Translations under genes and position numbers: made by a program
The notes under the pieces: model-generated
Database searches by the model: none
What the model was told of the DNA's origin: nothing
What the model saw: only the letters and a program-made list of their open reading frames with translations
In this document: in pieces, positions 35,782 through 42,067 of the stretch
How positions within the stretch are numbered: the stretch's first letter is position 1
How the letters are laid out: the number at the start of each line of letters is the position of its first letter
NCBI GenBank assembly: GCA_043729515.1
Contig: JAYTLK010000154.1
Location: forward strand, 1-42,067
DNA length: 42,067 nt
Direction of reading: 5' to 3'
Origin: JANXSS01 sp043729515
GTDB lineage: Bacteria > Pseudomonadota > Gammaproteobacteria > Burkholderiales > Burkholderiaceae_D

Positions 35782-36471
35782 TCACCGGTCCAGCTTTGCC
35801 ATGCGGCAAAACGCCGCATGCAGATGCCCGACCTGCGGCGACAACAGGGAAGCATCGCCCTCGTTGAGGATCACATCGTCGGCTGCAGCCAGGCGCGCCT
35901 GGCGCGTCGCCTGCGACGCCATGATCGCGCGCACGTCGGTTTCCGGCATGGCGTTGCGCCGCATGACCCGCGCCACCTGCACCGTCTCGGGACAATCGAC
36001 GACGACGATGCGGTCCACCCGGGCACGCCAGCTGCCGGACTCGACCAGCAGCGGCACCACATACAGCAGGTAGGTGCCTTGCGCGACTGCGGCGGCGCGT
36101 TCGGTCTCTTGTCTGATCAGTGGATGCAGGATCGATTCGAGCATCTTCTTGGCAGCCGCATCGGAAAAAACCCGCCCCCGCATGCGGACCCGATCCAGCG
36201 CGCCGTCGGCAGAAATGAATGCAGGACCGAAGGCGGCGCTGATCGCCGGCATGGCAACACCGCCCGGCGCGGTCAAGGCGTGGGCGATCAGGTCGGTGTC
36301 GATGACGGCGGCGCCCAGTGCGGCGAACAGGTCGGCCACGGTGGACTTGCCGGAACCGATGCCGCCCGTCAGGCCGATCGAGAAACGGCGGGTGCCGGTG
36401 TCCAGGTCGGTTGGGCCACGCGCGCCGGCAACGGCTTGCGCAGCATCTGCGGTCGAGGCGGGGAGGACCAT
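35782..36471 (-). CDS. coaE: Dephospho-CoA kinase
   Basis: CoaE phosphorylates dephospho-CoA, the last step of coenzyme A synthesis. The 229-residue protein has the P-loop GGIGSGKST at residues 36-44, the VIDTDLIAHALTAPGG segment and the HPLIRQETE and YVVPLLVESG segments. Its N-terminus carries about 28 residues ahead of the conserved FSIGLTGG start, so it may be slightly over-extended. The ATG is kept because GAGGA lies 8 bases upstream. It begins 10 bases after the pilD stop on the same strand, which suggests cotranscription. Confidence 0.94.
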   Translation of the reverse strand: MVLPASTADAAQAVAGARGPTDLDTGTRRFSIGLTGGIGSGKSTVADLFAALGAAVIDTDLIAHALTAPGGVAMPAISAAFGPAFISADGALDRVRMRGRVFSDAAAKKMLESILHPLIRQETERAAAVAQGTYLLYVVPLLVESGSWRARVDRIVVVDCPETVQVARVMRRNAMPETDVRAIMASQATRQARLAAADDVILNEGDASLLSPQVGHLHAAFCRMAKLDR

Positions 36472-36481
36472 GTCGCCGTCC

Positions 36482-37354
36482 TCAGGCCGGCGACAGCACG
36501 CCGAGCCAGGCGTCCATCAGCGGCTTGCCATACAAGAGGCTGAGCATGCCGGCGGCTGCCAGGTACGGTCCGAACGGCATCGGCACTTCCCGCCCGCGCC
36601 GCGCCAGCACGATCAGGCTGATGCCGACCACCGCGCCCACCACCGACGACATCAGGATGATCACCGGCAGCATCTTCCATCCCAGCCAGGCGCCCAGTGC
36701 CGCCAGCAGCTTGAAGTCGCCGTAGCCCATGCCTTCCTTGCCGGTGGCCAGCTTGAAGAGCCAGAAAATCGTCCACAAACTGAGGTAGCCGGCTGCCGCG
36801 CCGATCACGGCGTCCTGCAGGGGCACGAACAGGCCGTCGAGATTGACCAGCAGGCCGAGCCACACCAGCGGCAGGGTCAGGTCATCCGGCAGCAGCTGGG
36901 TGTCGGCGTCGATGAAGGTCATGGCGATCAGCAGATAGGCGAACAGCAGCACGGCGAGGCCCGCCAGGCCGGCACCGAAACGCCAGATCAGCAAGCCCGA
37001 CAGCAGTCCGGTGAACAACTCGACTGTCGGATAACGGGCCGAGATCGGCGCCTTGCATTGCCGGCACCTGCCGCGCAGGGCCAGATAGCTCAGCACCGGA
37101 ATGTTCTCAATGGCGGCGATCTGATGGCCGCAATGCGGACAGGCCGAGCGCGGCAGCATCAGGTCGAAGCGATCGGTGTGGGGCAGCGGCTGGCTGCTTT
37201 CGTGAGCGACGTAGTTGTCTGATTCGCGCGCCATCATTTTCGGCAGGCGATAGATGACGACGTTGAGGAAACTGCCGATCAACAGCCCGACGACACAGGC
37301 GAACAGGGTTGCCAACGGGTCGCCGGATGGCGCCAGGAAAAGGAACGACGACAT
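36482..37354 (-). CDS. pilD: Type IV prepilin peptidase / N-methyltransferase PilD
   Basis: PilD cleaves prepilin leader peptides and methylates the new N-terminal residue, serving type IV pili and type II secretion pseudopilins. The 290-residue polytopic protein has the cytoplasmic zinc site with Cys72, Cys75, Cys97 and Cys100. The aspartyl-protease pair lies at Asp149 in FIDADTQLLPD and Asp213 in GMGYGDFK. All catalytic features are present. It is followed directly by coaE. Unlike the usual pilB-pilC-pilD order, an unrelated dioxygenase gene and a repeat region separate it from pilC. Confidence 0.96.
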   Translation of the reverse strand: MSSFLFLAPSGDPLATLFACVVGLLIGSFLNVVIYRLPKMMARESDNYVAHESSQPLPHTDRFDLMLPRSACPHCGHQIAAIENIPVLSYLALRGRCRQCKAPISARYPTVELFTGLLSGLLIWRFGAGLAGLAVLLFAYLLIAMTFIDADTQLLPDDLTLPLVWLGLLVNLDGLFVPLQDAVIGAAAGYLSLWTIFWLFKLATGKEGMGYGDFKLLAALGAWLGWKMLPVIILMSSVVGAVVGISLIVLARRGREVPMPFGPYLAAAGMLSLLYGKPLMDAWLGVLSPA

Positions 37355-37678
37355 CTCAGGCGGTAGCCATGCCGGCGGCGGTACTGGCCACCGTCATCAC
37401 GGGGCTGAAGCAGGACGAAAAAAAAGTGCGTCTGGCAGGCAGTCTCATCGAGTCATCGTCCTCGCGCGGCATTGGCGCTGTGGCAGCAGCGCCCATCATA
37501 ATGCAGATGCTGCAAGACAATATCGACTTTTCCGGCGGCCGGTCGAATTATTCGTGGCCTGCTTGCTGCCGACTCGCTGCCGACTTGCTGTCGACGCCCT
37601 GTCGACTCGCTGTCGTCGGCATAGGTGCCCGCCGGCGCTACCAGGGACAGCCCTCGACCGCACCGAGCCGCTCTGCGC
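37355..37678. other. Gene-free stretch upstream of pilD
   Basis: About 320 bases between the dioxygenase gene and pilD carry no convincing gene; open frames here have no recognisable features. It contains five 11-bp direct repeats (37565-37619). The minus-strand promoter of pilD should be here, since the dioxygenase gene is preceded by a terminator, but no clear boxes were found. Confidence 0.55.
37565..37619. repeat. 11-bp tandem repeat, five degenerate copies
   Basis: Units GCTGCCGACTC, GCTGCCGACTT, GCTGTCGACGC, CCTGTCGACTC and GCTGTCGTCGG follow each other without gaps. The core CTGYCGACT is shared by most copies. It lies between pilD and the dioxygenase gene. Confidence 0.85.
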
Positions 37679-38653
37679 TCAGCCCATGCGCAGCATCAGC
37701 CGATTGATGTACGGGTCAAGCGCCAGTTTGCCCGCATACGGTTGCGGCTGGTAAGAATAGGCGAACACCGGCAGCATCGAATACTGGATCTGCAGCAGCA
37801 GGCGCGGACGGGTAGTCGGCACCATGCCCTTGTGGACGCCGTAGGTGTCGGCGGCGAAGGCGAAGCCACGCTTGCCCGTCACGACCACGCGCGCGTCACC
37901 GTAGCTTTCCTCGATGGCGCGGTCGGTAAAGGTTTTCAGGCGCAGGGTGGAATTTGCGCGGTGGGTGCCGCGTACATAGACATGCGGGCCGGCGCCTTCG
38001 TCGACGTCGGTCAGGTAGATGAATATTTTCAGGAACCGCCAGTCGTCGGAGTCACGATGGAAAGCCTGCACGCCGGCGCCGGGTGCATCGTTCGGAAACG
38101 ACCAGCGCAACATGATGGCGGAAATGGTCGGCGTGCAGCCGATGTAGCCGGCCGCCAGGGCCAGCAGTTGCGGATCGTTGGCCAGGGCCAGCAGATGCGG
38201 GCAGGCGAGAATGTCGGCCATGGTGTAGTCGGCCAGGGGTACGCCGGGCGGCACGGCCGAGGCCAGGAAGGAGCGTGCATGGTCGCGTCGATCAACGACC
38301 GGCTTGTCCTGCAGGAAGGCGTGCATGTCGTCGATCTGGCGTGCGCTCAGCAGGGCCGGCAGGGGCGCAAAGCCGGACACCTGCAGTTGCGACAGGATGA
38401 CCCGTTCATGCACCGAAGAGCGTGATTGCGCTGCAGTGACGGCAGCGCGCACCGGCCGATCGGTCGGTGCTTCGCGGCGCCGGCGCACCGCGGCAATCGG
38501 GCCCGTCATGCTCCGATACAGGCGAATTCCGGCGCCCAGCATGGCCACCACCGCGCGGCGCATGGATTGGTGGACGACCATGCGCTGCACGAAGTACATC
38601 ATTCCGGGAGACGCTTTGAAGGTGGTGCCGGGACTGGATTGCAGGGGATTCAT
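37679..38653 (-). CDS. Phytanoyl-CoA dioxygenase (PhyH) family protein
   Basis: This 324-residue protein looks like a non-haem Fe(II)/2-oxoglutarate oxygenase of the PhyH family. The iron-binding triad fits HxD at His199 and Asp201 plus a distal His274 (YGVHKG), with Arg283 placed to bind 2-oxoglutarate. The segment FLKIFIYLTDVDEGAGPHVYVRGTHR is the family core strand. The ATG at 38653 is preferred; the open frame extends 55 residues upstream without similarity and into the terminator side. The substrate cannot be inferred. It interrupts the pilC-pilD order and is preceded by a terminator, so it has its own promoter. Confidence 0.82.
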   Translation of the reverse strand: MNPLQSSPGTTFKASPGMMYFVQRMVVHQSMRRAVVAMLGAGIRLYRSMTGPIAAVRRRREAPTDRPVRAAVTAAQSRSSVHERVILSQLQVSGFAPLPALLSARQIDDMHAFLQDKPVVDRRDHARSFLASAVPPGVPLADYTMADILACPHLLALANDPQLLALAAGYIGCTPTISAIMLRWSFPNDAPGAGVQAFHRDSDDWRFLKIFIYLTDVDEGAGPHVYVRGTHRANSTLRLKTFTDRAIEESYGDARVVVTGKRGFAFAADTYGVHKGMVPTTRPRLLLQIQYSMLPVFAYSYQPQPYAGKLALDPYINRLMLRMG

Positions 38654-38835
38654 CGATGGCCGTTCACAAGAAAGGAATCCGGCGCCAGGTGGCGCCGGCG
38701 GGAGAAAACTTTCGGGCAAGCGGCAGTAGACCGTCTTCTGACGGTCGATACGTTGACTGGATGTAAATGGTTGGAGCGGTCCGCAGTGTCTGTGAGGAAA
38801 ACTGAAAAATCCCGGCACATCCTTGCGTGCAAAGC

Positions 38836-38869
38836 AAAAACCCGCCGGGTTCGACCAGGCGGGTTTTTT
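38836..38869 (-). terminator. Bidirectional rho-independent terminator after pilC
   Basis: AAAAACCCGCC (38836-38846) and GGCGGGTTTTT (38858-38868) form an 11-bp stem with A- and T-tracts on both sides. It lies 42 bases past the pilC stop and upstream of the dioxygenase gene, and would end pilBC transcription on the minus strand. Confidence 0.85.
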
Positions 38870-38910
38870 ACTGCACTGCGCCGACGCGCCGGCGCCTGGG
38901 CGCGTCAGGC

Positions 38911-40143
38911 TTACACCACGGCGCCCAGCTTGAAGATCGGCAGATACATGGCAATCACCAGGCCGCCGATCAGCACGCCGAGAATCACCATGATCAGCGG
39001 CTCCATCAGCGACGACAACGAAGCGACGGCTTCATCGACTTCCTCTTCGTAGAAATCGGCGACTTTTCCCAGCATCTGGTCGAGCGAGCCGGATTCCTCG
39101 CCGATCGACACCATCTGCGTGACCATGTTGGGGAACACGTTTGCATTCTGCATGGCCACCGTCAGGCTGGTGCCGGTGCTGACCTCGGACTGGATCTTCT
39201 TGGTCGCGTCCAGATACACCGCATTGCCGGAGGCGCCACCGACCGAATCGAGCGACTCCACCAGCGGCACGCCGGCGGCGAACATGGTGGCCAGGGTGCG
39301 GGTCCAGCGAGCGATCGTTGCCTTGCGGATCACGGCGCCGAAAATCGGCGCCTTCAACAACGCGCGGTCCATGGCGCGCTGGATGTTCAACGACCGGCGC
39401 CAGGCCTGAAAGAAGAAATACAGGCCGCCGAAGATGCCGCCGAATATTAGGTACCACCACTTGACGAAGAAATCGGAAATCGCCATCACCACCAGCGTCG
39501 GCGCCGGCAATTCTGCGCCGAAGCTCTTGAAGACTTCCTTGAAGGCCGGCACCACCCAGATCATGATCACGGCCGTCACCACGAAAGCCACCACCAGGAT
39601 CGAGATCGGATAGAACAAGGCCGACTTGATCTTGCCTTTGATGGCGATCGTCTTTTCCTTGTAGATCGCCAGGCGCGTCAACAGGTCTTCGAGAATACCG
39701 GCCTGCTCGCCGGCGCCGACCAGGTTGCAGAACAGCGGATCGAAGTACAGCGGAAATTTGCGGAACGCCTGGTTCAGACTCGTGCCGGTTTCCACATCGC
39801 TGCGGATTTCCTGGATCAGTTTCGAGACCGACGGATTGGCATGACCCTTGGCGACGATGTCGAAGGATTGCAGCAGCGGCACGCCGGCCTTCATCATCGT
39901 GGCCAACTGCCGCGTGAAGAGCGAGATGTCCTTGTCGGTGATCCTTTTGCCGCTCCTGAAACTTTTCTTCTTGACCTTGGTGGTGGCGATGCCTTGCCGG
40001 CGCAACGTGACGTTGACCACCGATTCACTCGGCGCCCGGATCTCGCCGCGCACCTGCTTGCCGGCCTTGTCCCGGCCTTCCCAGACGAAGATGGTGTCGG
40101 TCGGACCGCGAACGGCAGGATTTGAACGGGCAGCAGTAGCCAT
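38911..40143 (-). CDS. pilC: Type IV pilus inner-membrane platform protein PilC
   Basis: PilC is the inner-membrane platform on which the PilB and PilT motors act during pilus assembly and retraction. The 410-residue protein has two T2SSF domains, each with a helical cytoplasmic part (first with FTRQLATMMKAGVPLLQSFDI, second with WTRTLATMFAAGVPLVESLD). Three main hydrophobic segments lie near residues 168-195, 222-242 and 378-405. Length is standard. It follows pilB by 56 bases that consist of tandem repeats. Confidence 0.97.
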   Translation of the reverse strand: MATAARSNPAVRGPTDTIFVWEGRDKAGKQVRGEIRAPSESVVNVTLRRQGIATTKVKKKSFRSGKRITDKDISLFTRQLATMMKAGVPLLQSFDIVAKGHANPSVSKLIQEIRSDVETGTSLNQAFRKFPLYFDPLFCNLVGAGEQAGILEDLLTRLAIYKEKTIAIKGKIKSALFYPISILVVAFVVTAVIMIWVVPAFKEVFKSFGAELPAPTLVVMAISDFFVKWWYLIFGGIFGGLYFFFQAWRRSLNIQRAMDRALLKAPIFGAVIRKATIARWTRTLATMFAAGVPLVESLDSVGGASGNAVYLDATKKIQSEVSTGTSLTVAMQNANVFPNMVTQMVSIGEESGSLDQMLGKVADFYEEEVDEAVASLSSLMEPLIMVILGVLIGGLVIAMYLPIFKLGAVV

Positions 40144-40159
40144 GCGGTACTCCCAGGTT

Positions 40160-40215
40160 ATTCGTTGGTACTGATTCGGTGGTACTGATTCATAGGGACT
40201 TATTCATTGGTACAG
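40160..40215. repeat. 14-bp tandem repeat, four copies, reaching into the pilB 3' end
   Basis: Units ATTCGTTGGTACTG, ATTCGGTGGTACTG, ATTCATAGGGACTT and ATTCATTGGTACAG follow each other from 40160. The last unit and the end of the third encode the pilB C-terminal residues and stop codon (40200-40202). The array therefore looks like a tandem duplication of the pilB 3' end. Confidence 0.85.
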
Positions 40216-41918
40216 CCGAGAACCTCTTCCAGGCTGGTCAGCCCTTGCCGAACCTTGATCAGGCCGGATTGCCGCAGGGAGCGCACACCGTCGCGCTGCG
40301 CCTGGGCTTCGATGTCAATGGCCGAACCGTGATTCAAGATGATGCGTTCGATCTCCGGCGAGATCGGCATGATCTGGTAGATGCCGACCCGCCCCTTGTA
40401 GCCGCTGCCGCTGCAGCGGTCGCAGCCGACCGGCTTGTAGGGCGACCAGCTGCCGTCGAGTTCTTCTTCGCGAAAGCCGGCCTGCACCAACACATCGTCG
40501 GCGATCACGGTCGGCTGCTTGCAGGTGCACAGCCGCCGCGCCAGGCGCTGGGCCGTGATCAGGATGACGGAGGAGGCGATGTTGAACGGCGCCACGCCCA
40601 TGTTCATCAGGCGCGTCAAGGTGGCCGGCGCGTCGTTGGTATGCAGGGTCGAGAACACCATGTGGCCGGTCTGCGCCGCCTTGATGGCGATATCGGCGGT
40701 TTCCAGGTCACGGATTTCGCCGACCATGATGATGTCGGGGTCCTGGCGCAGGAATGCTTTCAGGGCTACCGGAAAGGTCAGTCCGGCACGGTCGTTCACG
40801 TTGACCTGGTTCACGCCTGGCAAATTGATCTCGGCCGGATCTTCGGCGGTGGCGATGTTGATGCCTGGCTTGTTGAGGATGTTCAGGCAAGTGTAGAGCG
40901 ACACCGTCTTGCCGGAGCCGGTCGGACCGGTTACCAGCACCATGCCGTACGGTCGCTGGATCGCCTCCATCAGGGTTTCCTTCTGGTCGGCGTCGTAGCC
41001 GAGCGACTCGATGCCCATCTGCGCCTGGGTCGCGTCCAGGATCCGCATGACGATCTTTTCACCGAAGAGCGTGGGCAGCGTGCTGACCCGGAAATCGATC
41101 GCCTTGGTTTTTGATATCACCAGCTTCATGCGGCCATCCTGCGGCACGCGTTTCTCGGAGATGTCGAGCTTGGAGATGACCTTGATGCGGGAGGCGAGTT
41201 TTTCCTTGATCGCCAGCGGTGGCTGCGCGACTTCCTTCAAGACGCCGTCGACCCGGAAACGGATCCGGTAAAATTTTTCGAATGGCTCGAAATGCAGGTC
41301 GGAGGCGCCGACGTTGATGGCGTCGGTCAGGATCTTCTGCAAAAATTTCACCACCGGCGCATCGTCGATCTCGACCGAATCGACCGGGCTGGCGACTTCC
41401 TCGGCGCTGAAATCGATGTCGAGATCGTCGCTGGAAAAGTCGCGCAGGGATTGTTCGGCGCTCTGGCTGAATTTCTCGATCAGCTGCAGCAGCGTCGGAT
41501 GCTCGACGATGACCGGCTCGACCATCATCTCGGTCTGGAACTTGATCTGGTCCAGCGCCTGCAGGTTGGTCGGGTCCGAGATCGCCACCGCCACCCGGTT
41601 GCCGCGCTTGCCGAGCGCGATCACGCGCTGGCTCTGCATCAGCTTGCGGTCGATTACCTTGTCCGGCAATGCGGCCAGGTTGAACGACGTCATGTCCAGC
41701 AACGGATAGCCGAACGTGTCGGAACAGAAGGCGGCAAGTGCGCGGGCATCGATGGCGCCGCTGATGAGCAGCACGTCGATGAAGTGATTGCCTTCAGCGC
41801 TTGCCTGGCGTGTCAGCGACTCGGTCTGCTGCGACGACAGCTTGCCTGCCTGCAGCAAGGCACGCGCCAGGCCGGACATGGCAAAACTGGATGCCGTAGC
41901 AGGAAGAACTGCAGCCAT
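40200..41918 (-). CDS. pilB: Type IV pilus assembly ATPase PilB
   Basis: PilB is the hexameric motor ATPase that powers pilus extension. The 572-residue protein has an N-terminal MshEN-type domain (about residues 40-150) and the ATPase core with Walker A GPTGSGKT at 331-338, Walker B DIIMVGEIRD at 395-404 and the His box TLHTND at 425-430. Cys464, Cys466, Cys499 and Cys502 form the zinc site typical of PilB/GspE. The ATG at 41918 gives the usual length; an internal ATG at 41879 is an alternative, and neither has a clear ribosome-binding site. Its 3' end lies in a tandem repeat. Confidence 0.97.
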   Translation of the reverse strand: MAAVLPATASSFAMSGLARALLQAGKLSSQQTESLTRQASAEGNHFIDVLLISGAIDARALAAFCSDTFGYPLLDMTSFNLAALPDKVIDRKLMQSQRVIALGKRGNRVAVAISDPTNLQALDQIKFQTEMMVEPVIVEHPTLLQLIEKFSQSAEQSLRDFSSDDLDIDFSAEEVASPVDSVEIDDAPVVKFLQKILTDAINVGASDLHFEPFEKFYRIRFRVDGVLKEVAQPPLAIKEKLASRIKVISKLDISEKRVPQDGRMKLVISKTKAIDFRVSTLPTLFGEKIVMRILDATQAQMGIESLGYDADQKETLMEAIQRPYGMVLVTGPTGSGKTVSLYTCLNILNKPGINIATAEDPAEINLPGVNQVNVNDRAGLTFPVALKAFLRQDPDIIMVGEIRDLETADIAIKAAQTGHMVFSTLHTNDAPATLTRLMNMGVAPFNIASSVILITAQRLARRLCTCKQPTVIADDVLVQAGFREEELDGSWSPYKPVGCDRCSGSGYKGRVGIYQIMPISPEIERIILNHGSAIDIEAQAQRDGVRSLRQSGLIKVRQGLTSLEEVLGCTNE

Positions 41919-42067
41919 AGAATGCGCGGGGAGGCGTGGCGAGATGACAGAGAGAGCGTTAGATGATGCCTAGAGGCACTAGATTTGTAAAGACAATGTG
42001 CCCGGGCGACAGCCTCGTTGTGCCCTTTGCTACACAAACTGAAGGTCGGTCTTGTCGAATCGTCAAG
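41919..42067. other. Region upstream of pilB
   Basis: About 150 bases ahead of pilB (minus strand) that should hold its promoter. A TGCCT/AGGCA inverted repeat (41967-41978) is visible. A TTGACG word close to the window edge could be a -35 box, but no good -10 is at the right distance. Confidence 0.4.

Noticed and set aside
38654..38818. 55-residue upstream extension of the PhyH-like protein
   Set aside because: The extension has no family similarity and reaches toward the terminator; the ATG at 38653 fits better.

Overview
The window is a high-GC chromosomal segment from a betaproteobacterium, most likely Burkholderiales and probably Oxalobacteraceae. The evidence is the gene order ftsZ - Prx5-type peroxiredoxin - lpxC, the block secA - argJ - DUF815 ATPase - mutT, and the minus-strand series pilB - pilC - pilD - coaE - zapD - yacG. 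The genus cannot be fixed from sequence reading alone. No tRNA, rRNA, CRISPR array, insertion sequence or prophage was recognised.

Layout. (1) 1-1553: the 3' part of a DUF4331 gene and a small lipoprotein gene, closed by a terminator. (2) 1762-20139: a complete dcw (division and cell wall) cluster on the plus strand: mraZ, rsmH, ftsL, ftsI, murE, murF, mraY, murD, ftsW, murG, murC, ddl, ftsQ, ftsA, ftsZ. It is headed by a recognisable promoter and a four-repeat MraZ operator, and most junctions overlap by 1-4 nt. (3) 20328-29373: peroxiredoxin, lpxC, a convergent DciA/DUF721 gene, an M23 peptidase, secA, argJ, a DUF815 ATPase and mutT. (4) 29374-34528: an accessory islet with a decayed reading frame, a small secreted basic protein, divergent metR/metE and a BtuF-like binding protein that lacks a signal peptide. 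(5) 34631-41918, minus strand: the type IV pilus genes pilB, pilC and pilD, then coaE, zapD and yacG. A phytanoyl-CoA dioxygenase-like gene is inserted between pilC and pilD.

The core genes form one programme. MurC-F, Ddl, MraY and MurG build lipid II with meso-diaminopimelate (the MurE DNPR motif is present). FtsW and FtsI polymerise and crosslink it at the septum. FtsL, FtsQ, FtsA, FtsZ and the distant ZapD assemble the divisome, LpxC commits carbon to lipid A, and SecA drives export. MetR and MetE give B12-independent methionine synthesis.

Most of the window is ordinary conserved housekeeping DNA. Points that deserve a second look are an open leader frame and terminator-like structure just upstream of secA, a probably leaderless lpxC mRNA, the signal-less BtuF-like protein beside metE, the dioxygenase islet inside the pil operon, a pseudogene remnant with an intact ribosome-binding site, several short tandem repeats (one at the 3' end of pilB), and low-complexity insertions in several Mur enzymes. 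I do not see strong evidence for a wholly new multi-gene system.
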